Made by a program: the position numbers and the translations under genes. The notes below the pieces were generated by a model that had not been told where the DNA came from, searched no databases, and was given only the letters and a program-made list of their open reading frames with translations. A stretch of DNA of 64,000 nt, taken from the NCBI GenBank assembly GCA_019352875.1, contig JAAAFW010000015.1:1-64000 (forward strand). The letters are read 5' to 3'. Shown one piece after another: positions 18,201 to 26,446 of the stretch; position 1 is the first letter of the stretch, and each line of letters starts with the position of its first letter. This DNA is from Pedobacter cryoconitis. Lineage in GTDB: Bacteria > Bacteroidota > Bacteroidia > Sphingobacteriales > Sphingobacteriaceae.

Positions 18201-18898
18201 AGTTAGCTAATGCGATGTATCTTGCTGGTTTTGATGTTAAAGATGTACATATGACAGACCTGATCTCCGGAAGGGAAACCCTGGAAGATATTCAGTTTAT
18301 AGGTGCTGTTGGTGGTTTTTCCAATTCGGATGTATTGGGTTCAGCAAAAGGCTGGGCTGGTGCTTTCCTTTATAATGAGAAAGCCAAAACGGCTCTTGAA
18401 AACTTCTTTAAAAGAGAGGATACGCTTTCGGTTGGTGTCTGCAATGGCTGTCAGCTTTTTGTAGAGTTGGGTCTGATTAACCCTGATCATGAGCAGAAAC
18501 CTAAAATGTTGCATAATGATAGTCAGAAACACGAAAGTGGATTTACTTCATTAACGATTCAGGAAAATAATTCAGTAATGTTATCTGATCTTGCAGGAAG
18601 CACTTTAGGTGTATGGATCTCTCATGGAGAGGGTAAATTCAAATTGCCTTACGCTGAAGATAAATATCAGATCGTAGCTAAATATGGTTATGATACTTAT
18701 CCGGCAAATCCAAATGGCTCAGATTATAATACAGCGATGTTATGCGATAATTCAGGAAGACATCTGGTAATGATGCCGCATATTGAGCGTTCTGTATTCC
18801 AGTGGCATTGGGCAAATTATCCCGAAGGACGTAATGATGAGGTTACACCATGGATCGCTGCCTTTGTAAATGCAAGGAAATGGATTCAGAATAAATAA
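15239..18898 (+). CDS. purL: Phosphoribosylformylglycinamidine synthase (single-chain PurL)
   Basis: A 1219-aa large-type FGAM synthase, the fourth step of purine synthesis. It converts FGAR, glutamine and ATP to FGAM. The order is N-terminal PurS-like domain, linker, two AIRS-like synthetase halves and a C-terminal glutaminase. Recognisable motifs are FSQVNSEHCRHKIFNG, SLKAETHNFPT, the glycine-rich loop GAATGSGGEIRDR, and GDPTLSAKE. The class I glutamine amidotransferase nucleophile is C1068 in GVCNGCQ, and HIERSVFQWHW supplies the downstream catalytic His region. It is slightly shorter than the roughly 1295-residue gammaproteobacterial enzyme, as is common in Bacteroidota. A small lipoprotein gene follows after 9 nt, so the two are probably co-transcribed. 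Confidence 0.97.
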   Translation: MIYFFSNESNTVFAVQLERTLNSSDISKLAWLFGDAKLNEENSLQGYFIGPRATMITPWSTNAVEITQNMDLHGIVRIEEFQASATETQDFDPMLLQLYNGLNQDIFTVNIQPEAILAIGDIAAYNQQEGLSLSEEEIDYLNKLSEKLGRELTDSEVFGFSQVNSEHCRHKIFNGTFVIDGVEQPTSLFKMIRQTSAANPNGIVSAYKDNVAFVKGPTVQQFAPKRADVPDYYEIKDFDSVISLKAETHNFPTTVEPFNGAATGSGGEIRDRLAGGQGSLPLAGTAVYMTSFSRLLADRPWEKAMEERKWLYQTPMDILIKASNGASDFGNKFGQPLITGSILTFEHEEDARKLGYDKVIMQAGGIGYGKASQAKKSTPAVADKIVVLGGENYRIGMGGAAVSSADTGAMGSGIELNAIQRSNPEMQKRVANAVRGMVESDHNSIVSIHDHGAGGHLNCLSELVEETGGKIDLDKLPVGDPTLSAKEIIGNESQERMGLVIGKADVETLQKIADRERAPMYTVGEVTGDHRFTFESATTGAKPMDLKMEDMFGSSPKVVMQDQTITRKYEPVTYDISQINTYLEALLQLEAVASKDWLTNKVDRCVGGRVAKQQCVGPLQLPLNNCGVMALDFQGKDGVATSIGHAPLSALIDPAAGSRNAIAESLSNLVWAPLKDGLDSVSLSANWMWACKNEGEDARLYAAVKACSEFAIDLGINIPTGKDSLSMKQKYKDQEVISPGTVIISAAGHCDDVKNIIEPVFKKNGGSVYYINLSGDEFKLGGSSFAQILNRIGETTPDILNAGQFKNTFNTLQELIKAGKIQAGHDIGSGGLITTLLELCFADRNLGASIDLSTLGSQDIIAKLFAENIGLVFQADDSAEELLNARGVIFHKIGEVNTEAKLQVKDAASEWSFDIDQLRDVWFTTSYLLDQKQSGPVKAKERFDNYKNHALQYTFPASFDGRKPVIDDTKPRPKAAVLREKGSNSERELANAMYLAGFDVKDVHMTDLISGRETLEDIQFIGAVGGFSNSDVLGSAKGWAGAFLYNEKAKTALENFFKREDTLSVGVCNGCQLFVELGLINPDHEQKPKMLHNDSQKHESGFTSLTIQENNSVMLSDLAGSTLGVWISHGEGKFKLPYAEDKYQIVAKYGYDTYPANPNGSDYNTAMLCDNSGRHLVMMPHIERSVFQWHWANYPEGRNDEVTPWIAAFVNARKWIQNK

Positions 18899-18907
18899 TA
18901 GCCAACT

Positions 18908-19420
18908 ATGAAAAACTATCAATTTCTCTTGTCTGCCGCAGTATTGTCACTGGCAGCCTGTACAACAGCCAATAAAGCTGGTTCAACAGCCGACTCTGTT
19001 TTAACACAAACTACTGTCGCTTCCGTGGACAAAACGATTTTCGCCAAAATGCACATGAAAGATGAGCTGAAAGCAGGTGATTCCCTGTTGCTTGACTTTA
19101 CTGTTTATAATGGTGCAGATACCGCTATGAAGTTCTGTAAATGGCACACGCCATTTGAACCATTGATGAGTTCCTATCTGGAGATCAAAAGCGAAAACGG
19201 GGAAGAGGCCAACTATAGCGGTGCAATGGCAAAAAGAATGATGCCACCTCCCGCAGATAGTTATATTACGCTGAATCCAAAGGATAGTCTGACAACAAAA
19301 GTAAATTTACTAAAGGCTTACAGGATTGAAAAACCAGGGAAATATACTGTGAAATATACTGGTGAAAATATGAGTGGTATTGTTGTCAGAGACAGCGTCA
19401 CTTTTACCTACAAACCTTAA
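18908..19420 (+). CDS. Lipoprotein resembling the non-catalytic domain of M35 peptidases
   Basis: A 170-aa lipoprotein with lipobox LAAC (C18). From about residue 50 it forms one immunoglobulin-like domain. The domain contains LLLDFTVYNGADTAMKF, KWHTPFEP, a YSGAMAKRMMPPPADSY segment, ITLNPKDSLTTKVNL and KPGKYTVKYTG. I recognise this order (KW-TP, Y-G--KR--P---DY, then a beta-rich end) from the N-terminal domain of deuterolysin/peptidyl-Lys metalloendopeptidases (M35). There is no HExxH, so the peptidase itself is absent. It may be an inhibitor, chaperone or binding module; that is inference. It follows purL by 9 nt and ends in a terminator. Confidence 0.65.
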   Translation: MKNYQFLLSAAVLSLAACTTANKAGSTADSVLTQTTVASVDKTIFAKMHMKDELKAGDSLLLDFTVYNGADTAMKFCKWHTPFEPLMSSYLEIKSENGEEANYSGAMAKRMMPPPADSYITLNPKDSLTTKVNLLKAYRIEKPGKYTVKYTGENMSGIVVRDSVTFTYKP

Positions 19421-19432
19421 TAAAGGTATAAA

Positions 19433-19465
19433 AAAACCTGGCTGGAAATAATCCGGCCAGGTTTT
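19433..19465. terminator. Bidirectional terminator after the purL transcript
   Basis: AAAACCTGGCTGG (19433-19445) pairs with CCGGCCAGGTTTT (19453-19465) through 13 pairs including one G-U, around a 7-nt loop. The flanking A and T runs let it work on both strands between two convergent genes. Confidence 0.88.
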
Positions 19466-19495
19466 AAAAAATTAATTAATATCTTTTTATACAGC

Positions 19496-20083
19496 TTATT
19501 TCAATGTTTTCTGGATTTTTGTAATCATGTCCAGATGTGTTTGAACAACGGGAGCTGTTTTAGATGCAAATGCTTTTATATCTGCATCTTTACCGTCTTT
19601 AGCTTCATCATTCATTAGATTTAAGGTGCTTTTGTGTCCGTCTACCATTGCATCAGTATAAGCTTTATCGAAGTCAGCGCCTGATTTCTGCTGCAAGTCA
19701 TTCATTTTTTTCTGATGTTCTTCATCTACCATTCCGGGAAGCGTAATGTTTTTCATTTTGGCAATAGCCATTAATTCTGCATTTGCTTTCCCATGATCAT
19801 TAACCATCATATTAGCGAATTCTTTTAGCTGTGCATTGCTGGTCTTTGTTAGGGCTAGTTTCCCCAATTCAACTTCTGCCATACCACCTACAGCTGCTTT
19901 AGTCGCAAATTCGGCGTCAGATTGATCTACAGCAATTCCGCCAGTAGCCATTGCATTAGACGTCGTGTCTTTTGTTTTGTTTAAACTGTCTGCAGTTTCT
20001 TTGGCGTCTTTTGTGCCACTGTTACATGCCTGAAATGCAAGCGTAGTTGCAGAGATGGCAAGGACATAAATTAACTTTTTCAT
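19496..20083 (-). CDS. DUF4142 lipoprotein (second of two)
   Basis: A 195-aa paralogue of the protein encoded at 5015-5617. It has lipobox FQAC (C20), a Lys/Asp/Thr-rich linker to about residue 55, then the DUF4142 helical domain. That domain contains AAVGGMAEVELGKLALTK, ANMMVNDHGKANAELM and AMVDGHKSTLNLMNDEAK. The conserved DHxKA and DGHK positions could bind metal, as in ferritin-like folds, but function is unknown. It is monocistronic, bounded by a terminator on each side. Confidence 0.88.
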   Translation of the reverse strand: MKKLIYVLAISATTLAFQACNSGTKDAKETADSLNKTKDTTSNAMATGGIAVDQSDAEFATKAAVGGMAEVELGKLALTKTSNAQLKEFANMMVNDHGKANAELMAIAKMKNITLPGMVDEEHQKKMNDLQQKSGADFDKAYTDAMVDGHKSTLNLMNDEAKDGKDADIKAFASKTAPVVQTHLDMITKIQKTLK

Positions 20084-20186
20084 AGGGTTAGATTTTTGTT
20101 TGATTTACAACAACGCAGTTCATAATTAGTTTACAAAATTTTCAACTAATTGAAAATCATACCGATAATTTATTTTTTGTTCCATA

Positions 20187-20224
20187 AAAGAAGCCCGGGT
20201 AAATATCTATACCCGGGCTTCTTT
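20187..20224. terminator. Terminator after the first SusCD operon
   Basis: A 15-bp perfect stem (arms 20187-20201 and 20210-20224, core AGCCCGGGTA) encloses an 8-nt loop. Leftward transcripts end in a short U stretch. It closes the SusC/SusD operon and may also insulate the DUF4142 gene. Confidence 0.85.
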
Positions 20225-20244
20225 AAGCTTGTTATAAAACAATT

Positions 20245-21750
20245 TTACTTGTTGATCTCAGGATTGGTGTTCAGTTCCGATTGTGGAATTTTGAACAAAT
20301 AATAAGGACTGTTCGGCTTGAACGCAGATCCATCCGGAAACTTCAAAGTGGTGTGCTGTCTGGTGCTGACGGACTGAATATTTCCGTTTTTATCTTTGAT
20401 ATCTATTTTGATCGGCTGACCTGTTGCGTCGGTATAAGGCTTTCTCACTACTGCTGTCTGTGTCCTTAAAATATCTGAAAGGGCAAAACCTTCTCCCCAG
20501 AGTTCTTTTCTGCGTTCTATAAGAATAGCATCGATTAAAGAGCTTTCTGTATTACCTGAGAGCGAAAACGGTGCAGCATTTCTGGCTTGTCTGAGCTCAT
20601 TTAAATATTGAACCGCAGAATTCAAATCTCCATTTCTGGCTGAGGCTTCTGCCTGAATGAGTGTCATTTCTGAAGAACGCATTAACACAATATCGCCGGT
20701 CTCGTCGGCACGGAACTTAAATTTTGCATAACGCAGATAACCTTCTCTGCCAGCTTGCTCGTCCCAGGAAAACAATTTGGATCTGATGTCATTGTCCTCA
20801 AATAATAATTTGAAGTTCGGATCTGCCATAAAGCTGTAGTAGTAAGAGTTTGGTGAGGTTACATCCAGGTAATGAAATGAATAACTCGCTGTATTCTGAT
20901 CCGGCTGTTGTCCGTGCCCCCAGATCCATTCGCCATTACTAAGGTCATTGAATCCGGCGGTGTAGTTTGCAGCAGACATATAATTGTAATTCTTACGTGC
21001 TTCAGCAGCACTGTTAGCTGCTGCTGCCCATTTACCCGTATTTAAAAATGTTCTTGCCTGTAAACCATGTACGACATCCAGATTGATTTTATATTTGGCA
21101 CCGTTTGGTCTGGCGTAATTCTGAAGCAGTGTTTCTGCTTCTGCAAGGTCTGCATTTATCAAAGTATAAACTTCCTCCAGTGTGGATTTTGGTTTACCCT
21201 GAGTTTCCGAATTAGTTGGTTCTGTATAAATTGGAACTGCCTTCGCATTCGGGTCTTTTAAATAGGAAAACTGATAATAAGTAGCCAGTGTCAAATAGCT
21301 GTTCGCACGTAGCGCCAGTGCCTGACCCTTCACTTGTGCTTTTTTCTCTGCTGAACCTCCTGCTGCATCAATTTTGGTGATAATATTATTACAGTTGTTA
21401 ATCACTTTGTACAAGATAGTCCAGGCTGCATCCAGCCTTGTCTGGTTATTTGCAAGCGTAAATTCATACGCATCGCGGTAGCCGTATTTATTGGTAATAA
21501 TTGCGACATCGTCACCCATGGCATCACTTGTACGGAGAATAGTCGAGTATCCTGGATTTGCGTAGGTGAAATAGGTATCGTTCATATATGCCCAGGTACC
21601 ATTTAAGACTTTTTCGATATTGTTGACGTCACCATAGATCAGCGACTCTGAAACAGCAGTGGTCGGTGAAGTAGTGAGCTCTTTTTTACACCCTGACGCC
21701 ATCAGAAGTACGGCAGCAGCAAATAGGGGAGTTATAATATTGATTTTCAT
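20245..21750 (-). CDS. SusD/RagB-type nutrient-binding outer-membrane lipoprotein
   Basis: A 501-aa surface lipoprotein with lipobox ASGC (C21). It has a SusD-like N-terminal part (IEKVLNGTWAYMND, ALRANSYLTLATYYQF) and the C-terminal hallmark around ERRKELWGEGFALSDILR and LFKIPQSELNTNPEI. Such proteins form a lid over the SusC channel and bind oligosaccharides or peptides. It follows susC by 22 nt. Substrate cannot be read directly; a DUF1080 enzyme encoded divergently suggests a glycan. Confidence 0.95.
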   Translation of the reverse strand: MKINIITPLFAAAVLLMASGCKKELTTSPTTAVSESLIYGDVNNIEKVLNGTWAYMNDTYFTYANPGYSTILRTSDAMGDDVAIITNKYGYRDAYEFTLANNQTRLDAAWTILYKVINNCNNIITKIDAAGGSAEKKAQVKGQALALRANSYLTLATYYQFSYLKDPNAKAVPIYTEPTNSETQGKPKSTLEEVYTLINADLAEAETLLQNYARPNGAKYKINLDVVHGLQARTFLNTGKWAAAANSAAEARKNYNYMSAANYTAGFNDLSNGEWIWGHGQQPDQNTASYSFHYLDVTSPNSYYYSFMADPNFKLLFEDNDIRSKLFSWDEQAGREGYLRYAKFKFRADETGDIVLMRSSEMTLIQAEASARNGDLNSAVQYLNELRQARNAAPFSLSGNTESSLIDAILIERRKELWGEGFALSDILRTQTAVVRKPYTDATGQPIKIDIKDKNGNIQSVSTRQHTTLKFPDGSAFKPNSPYYLFKIPQSELNTNPEINK

Positions 21751-21772
21751 GTGGATTTCAATTAAACTGGTC

Positions 21773-24700
21773 TTAGAAAGTGAGATTAACGCCTGCAGAA
21801 AAAGTTCTCATGGCAGGGTACCGGAAATAGGTTGCCCCATTGACCGTTTGTTCTGGATCCATTCCTTTATGACCATAGAAGGTCAGCAGGTTTTCTCCGG
21901 ATAATGTAAATCTCAGGTTGTTAATGTTCATTCTGCTTACCAGTGCTTTTGGCAAGCTATAGCTCAGACTAACGTTTTTCAGACGTGCATAGGTGGCGTC
22001 GTACAGAAAACGTGTTGATGTTTGTGTCCAGCCCAGGTTATCTGTGGTTAATCTGGGTACATCTGTATCTGTATTTTCCGGCGTCCAGTGATTTAGCATT
22101 TCTGCAGACCAAGTTCTTCCCGGGCTGTTTCCATTGTGCATCATTGAGGTGTAATCTCCGTCGAGGATTTTACCGCCCAGACTGTAGGATAGTAATGCGG
22201 AAAGTTCAAATTGTTTATAGGTGAATGTATTGCTGATACCACCTACCAGATCAGGTAAAGCGCTTTTTTGAACATATTGGGTAGCATCAGAATAGGTTTC
22301 GGTAATTACCTTCTGACCTTTATCGTTATCCTTATACCACTGCGGGTTACCATTTTCCGGATTTACACCTGCCCATTCGCGCAGGTAGAAATCATAGATC
22401 GAGCCACCGATTCTCAGGAGTTTATTTCCGGAGATCAGGTTGTCCTGAGGTAAGTCTGTAATTTTGTTTTTAAAATAGGTTGCGTTAATACCGAATGTCC
22501 ATCTGAAATCGGTCGTGCTCACTGGAACTGTATTTAACTGAATCTCAATTCCGGTGTTCTTTAATGACCCTATATTGGCATCAATAGAACTGAATCCTGT
22601 CGAATTTGGCATAGCTTTACTGAACAGCAGGTCTTTTGATCTTCTGTTGAAGTATTCTATGCTACCACTGATTCTGTCTCTGAACAAACCGAAGTCCATA
22701 CCAATATTCAGGTTCAGATTGGTTTCCCATTTTAAATCTGGAGTGGGAAGTCTGGAAGTTACCAGACCATTCTCTCCTAAATTATTTCTGATCGCATATA
22801 AAGCATCATAAGCATAGTACGTTCCGATATTATCATTCCCCTGCGCACCGTAACTTGCTCTGAACGTCAGGTTGGTTAACCATGTTTTGTCTTGTAAAAA
22901 CTCTTCTTTAGAGGCTCTCCATGATGCACCTAACGACCAGAATGTACCCCATCTGCGGGCAGGTGAGAATCTGGATGATCCATCTGTTCTCAGGGAAGCT
23001 GAAAGCAGGTATTTGTTTTTGAAATCATACTCTGCCTTACCCAGGAAACTTAATAGCATATAATCAACTGATGAACCATTAAAACTGTTCAGCTGCGCAG
23101 CAGCATCCGGTTCGTATAGATCTGGCAAAACAAAATTCTGGCGGCTGCCCGAAATACTGCGTGAATTGTATTTGTAGATCTCATGACCGGCCAGCAGGTT
23201 TAAGTGGTGGTCCTCATTAAAAGTCTTTTGATAGGTGAAAATATTATTCCATGTCCAGGAGTAGATTCTTCTGCTGCTTTTAGAAACAGAGCCTCCATTT
23301 GCAGCACCTTCTCCTAATAATGGATTAGTATAATAATGATCATTCATTTCTGAATAGTCCCCGCTGTAGGAAGTTTTGAATTTAAGTCCTTCAGCAAGGT
23401 CAGCTTCCATAAATGTTCTTGCAGATACATTATCCTGCAGGATTTCGCTTTTATCAAGTCCTACTGTTGCTGCGAGATTACTTCTTGGAATAGCCGAACT
23501 TGGTCTGTAATCTCCAAAGTCATAAACTTTGTTTCCAGACGCATCCAGCTGGTAACTCCCATCACCATTTCTTTGATAAACCGGGTAGAAACTCGGTACA
23601 AGCCTGGAATAATTGATTACGTTACTGGTGTTGCTGTCTTCAGATGTCGGGTAATCCTGGGTAGAACTCGAAGCTGAAATATTAAGACCGACCTTTAACC
23701 ATTTTTTTGCCTGAGTTGTCAGATTTACCCTTGCATTGTATCTTTTATAGCCAGAACCCAGGGCGATTCCTTTGTCATTGAGGTAACCACCAGAGATAAA
23801 ATATTTGGTGGTTTCGTTTCCTCCGCTGAAACTCAGATCGGCCTGTGTGCGTAGGGAAGTCTGCTCCATTTCTTTACCCCAATTGTCATCCCATAACGGT
23901 GTTGCTCCTGCGACTATTTTGCCATCTGCGCCAACTGGCTGAGGGTAGGCCGATCCGTATGGATTGATCCCGAGATCTGTAATCAGTTGATTACTGGCAT
24001 TTTGACCTGCCTGGGTATCATTGGCGCCATTGGTTAACTGTTTGTTTTTAAGCGCCAGCCAGTAGCTTTCAAAATACTGGTCTGTGTTCATCTGTGCATA
24101 ATCTTTCACAGCACGATTGGATATGCCCTGGCTGAAGTTGGCACTGATTAACGTTTCCTTCGAGTTCTTACCGGATCTGGTTGTTATAATAATCACACCA
24201 TTTGCGCCTCTTGAACCGTAGAGGGCGCTTGATGCCGCATCTTTAAGCACACTTACAGACTCTATATCATTTACATTAATAGAATTGATATCTCCGGAGA
24301 AAGGATTCCCATCCACGACATATAAAGGTGCGCTTGATGCGTTAATTGAGCCAATTCCCCGGATGCGGATATCGGCAGTTGTACCCGGCTGACCGCTGGA
24401 TGAAGTTACCTGTACACCGGGAACCATTCCCTGCAGAGCTTTAGACACATTTGAAACTTGTCTGTTGGCGAGCTGTTCAGATTTAATCTGTGAAACTGAA
24501 CCAACATAGCTTGCTTTTGAAGCTGTACCATAAGCGACTACAATAACTTCGTTGAGTGCGTTGGATGAATTGTCCAGGTTAATATTCATTGGCGATCCGA
24601 GAGTTCCAATTACTTCTTTGGTCTTGAAACCGAGGTAGGACACAATTAAAATCGGGTCATCAGAATCAGACGAGATGGCAAATAAACCATTCTGGTCTGT

Positions 24701-24859
24701 TGTTGTTCCGCTTTTGGTGCCTTTGATTAAGATACTCACACCGGGTAGCGGGATTTGCGTATTACTTTCGAAAACCTTTCCGGTTATCTTTTTAGACGAT
24801 TGCGCGTAACCCAGATTGATACTGAGAAACAGAAGCAGTATTGGTAAAAATACTTTCAT
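21773..24859 (-). CDS. SusC/RagA-type TonB-linked outer-membrane transporter (no STN)
   Basis: A 1028-aa TonB-dependent channel. The signal peptide (MKVFLPILLLFLSINLGYAQ) is followed by a carboxypeptidase-D-regulatory-like domain (about 25-105, ITGKVFESNTQIPLPGVSIL). Then comes a TonB-box region near ALNEVIVVAYGT, the plug (IRGIGSINASSAPLYVVDGNP, YGSRGANGVIIITTR), and a 22-strand barrel ending in AGVNLTF. There is no STN domain, so signalling to a FecR-type anti-sigma is unlikely. I prefer the Met at 24859 because a normal signal peptide begins there; an upstream Met at 24880 adds seven residues. No regulator is adjacent. Confidence 0.95.
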   Translation of the reverse strand: MKVFLPILLLFLSINLGYAQSSKKITGKVFESNTQIPLPGVSILIKGTKSGTTTDQNGLFAISSDSDDPILIVSYLGFKTKEVIGTLGSPMNINLDNSSNALNEVIVVAYGTASKASYVGSVSQIKSEQLANRQVSNVSKALQGMVPGVQVTSSSGQPGTTADIRIRGIGSINASSAPLYVVDGNPFSGDINSINVNDIESVSVLKDAASSALYGSRGANGVIIITTRSGKNSKETLISANFSQGISNRAVKDYAQMNTDQYFESYWLALKNKQLTNGANDTQAGQNASNQLITDLGINPYGSAYPQPVGADGKIVAGATPLWDDNWGKEMEQTSLRTQADLSFSGGNETTKYFISGGYLNDKGIALGSGYKRYNARVNLTTQAKKWLKVGLNISASSSTQDYPTSEDSNTSNVINYSRLVPSFYPVYQRNGDGSYQLDASGNKVYDFGDYRPSSAIPRSNLAATVGLDKSEILQDNVSARTFMEADLAEGLKFKTSYSGDYSEMNDHYYTNPLLGEGAANGGSVSKSSRRIYSWTWNNIFTYQKTFNEDHHLNLLAGHEIYKYNSRSISGSRQNFVLPDLYEPDAAAQLNSFNGSSVDYMLLSFLGKAEYDFKNKYLLSASLRTDGSSRFSPARRWGTFWSLGASWRASKEEFLQDKTWLTNLTFRASYGAQGNDNIGTYYAYDALYAIRNNLGENGLVTSRLPTPDLKWETNLNLNIGMDFGLFRDRISGSIEYFNRRSKDLLFSKAMPNSTGFSSIDANIGSLKNTGIEIQLNTVPVSTTDFRWTFGINATYFKNKITDLPQDNLISGNKLLRIGGSIYDFYLREWAGVNPENGNPQWYKDNDKGQKVITETYSDATQYVQKSALPDLVGGISNTFTYKQFELSALLSYSLGGKILDGDYTSMMHNGNSPGRTWSAEMLNHWTPENTDTDVPRLTTDNLGWTQTSTRFLYDATYARLKNVSLSYSLPKALVSRMNINNLRFTLSGENLLTFYGHKGMDPEQTVNGATYFRYPAMRTFSAGVNLTF

Positions 24860-25339
24860 AATTTGATAAAATTGGTGCATAGTCTACCGTTGCCGGGCCC
24901 CGAAGGGTGGATGCGGTAATTGAGAAAAAATAGCAGGAATTTAAATGCCCGGTCGCTGTTTATAAATTACAGCAACAGAGAGATGCTGTATGAAAACAGG
25001 GATGGTGAGGAATCGTGTAAGTGACTCTTGAAGCAGCTTGTAAAAAAAAATTCATCATTATTTGTTTTAATGGTTAATGTTGGCACCATTGAATGGTAAG
25101 TTCAATTTTACCGTTAATAATAATTTAAAAGCGTTTCAGTTTAGGGATGCAATATTAGATAAATTCTACCGGCTAGGTATAGTTAATATTTTTTCTGATT
25201 TAAAAATGACAAAAGATATCTGAGCCAAGCATTGATTTATTAGCTGAAAACTTCAGAAAACCTTACCTTACAAAAGCGTAAATATTTTAACTTTAATTCT
25301 TTAAGTATTAAAAGCTATTTAAATCATAAAATCACTGAT
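24860..25339. other. Divergent regulatory region, susC / DUF1080 gene
   Basis: About 480 nt without a gene, separating a leftward SusCD operon from the rightward DUF1080 gene. It contains a small perfect inverted repeat, ACCATT-G-AATGGT at 25085-25097, followed by a weaker GGTAA...TTACC pair to about 25112, which could be an operator. I see no full-consensus promoter on either strand. Confidence 0.45.
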
Positions 25340-26314
25340 ATGAACAAGAAATTTCTAGTATTAGGTCTGACCAGCCTTTTATCTGTTGGATCTGCAGGCA
25401 TTCTGCTCGCGGCGAACCATAACCTGCAAACCTCGTCCGTAAAACCGGTTGCTGATTCTGAATTAATCGGAAGATGGGATATTACTATGGATGACAATGG
25501 TAAACCTGCCCCGTCCTGGCTGGAGGTTAAGCTTTCAGGAAACAGGATACTTGTTGGTAGTTTCGTTGGTGCTTCAGGTAGTGCAAGACCAGTTTCAAGG
25601 GTAAAAGTTGATGGTCAGAAATTTAGTTTCAGCCTTCCACCACAGTGGGAAAGCGGAGATAATGACTTTGTCATTGAGGGGGAGCTTTCAGGTGGTGAAA
25701 TCCGCGGGACGATTACAACCAGTGAAGGTAAAAAACATACTTTTACCGGGCAGAGAGCTCCATATCTTAACCGGAGCGGCGCAGTCTCCTGGGGCAAACC
25801 GGTAGAGCTCTTTAATGGTAAGGACCTGACTGGCTGGAAAGCGCTGGGACAGAATCAATGGATTGTTAAGGATGGTGTGCTGACCAGTCCTAAATCTGGT
25901 GCTAATCTGATCTCTGATCAAAAGTTTACAGATTTTAAATTACATGTAGAGTTCAAATATCAAAAGGGTAGTAATAGCGGCATTTATCTGAGAGGCCGTT
26001 ACGAAGTTCAGATAGAAGATAGTCCTGCCGACCTGCATCCGGCGAGTGTGCTGTTTAGTGGTATTTATGGATTCCTTGCGCCTAATGAAATAGCAGCATT
26101 GGGTCCGGATCAATGGCAGTCTTATGATATTACATTGATTGGCCGTAAAGTGACCGTGGTAGCTAATGGTAAGACGGTGATCACTAATCAGGAAATTCCT
26201 GGTATTACCGGAGGGGCCTTAGACAGTAAGGAAGGTGAACCAGGACCTATTTATATTCAAGGTGATCATGGTCCGATAGAGTTTAGAAAAATTACAATTA
26301 CACCTGTTAAATAA
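25340..26314 (+). CDS. Secreted DUF1080 (3-keto-disaccharide hydrolase-like) protein
   Basis: A 324-aa exported protein with a signal peptide (to about residue 25, ILLAANH). An N-terminal beta-rich domain (about 41-140, LIGRWDITMDDNGKPAPSW) has an appearance like lipocalin or immunoglobulin folds. A C-terminal DUF1080 laminin-G-like domain (about 151-322) contains VELFNGKDLTGWK, NSGIYLRGRYEVQIEDS and GPIEFRKITITP. DUF1080 is now named 3-keto-disaccharide hydrolase because some members act on 3-keto sugars. It is encoded divergently from a SusCD pair, which fits a carbohydrate locus. Activity of this member is inferred. Confidence 0.88.
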   Translation: MNKKFLVLGLTSLLSVGSAGILLAANHNLQTSSVKPVADSELIGRWDITMDDNGKPAPSWLEVKLSGNRILVGSFVGASGSARPVSRVKVDGQKFSFSLPPQWESGDNDFVIEGELSGGEIRGTITTSEGKKHTFTGQRAPYLNRSGAVSWGKPVELFNGKDLTGWKALGQNQWIVKDGVLTSPKSGANLISDQKFTDFKLHVEFKYQKGSNSGIYLRGRYEVQIEDSPADLHPASVLFSGIYGFLAPNEIAALGPDQWQSYDITLIGRKVTVVANGKTVITNQEIPGITGGALDSKEGEPGPIYIQGDHGPIEFRKITITPVK

Positions 26315-26321
26315 TTTTGAG

Positions 26322-26366
26322 AGCTACATCAGCCTGAATTCAGGCTGATGTAGCTTCCAGTTTTTT
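26322..26366 (+). terminator. Terminator after the DUF1080 gene
   Basis: A perfect 34-nt palindrome (arms 26322-26338 and 26339-26355, centred on GAATTC) is followed after five nt by six T residues at 26361-26366. Confidence 0.85.
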
Positions 26367-26446
26367 ATAAAAAGGACAAGTCTTGTCACTATTTGAATAG
26401 TATCATTTCGAATTTCCAATAATAAATTTGTTCTTTTAGTCTCGAT

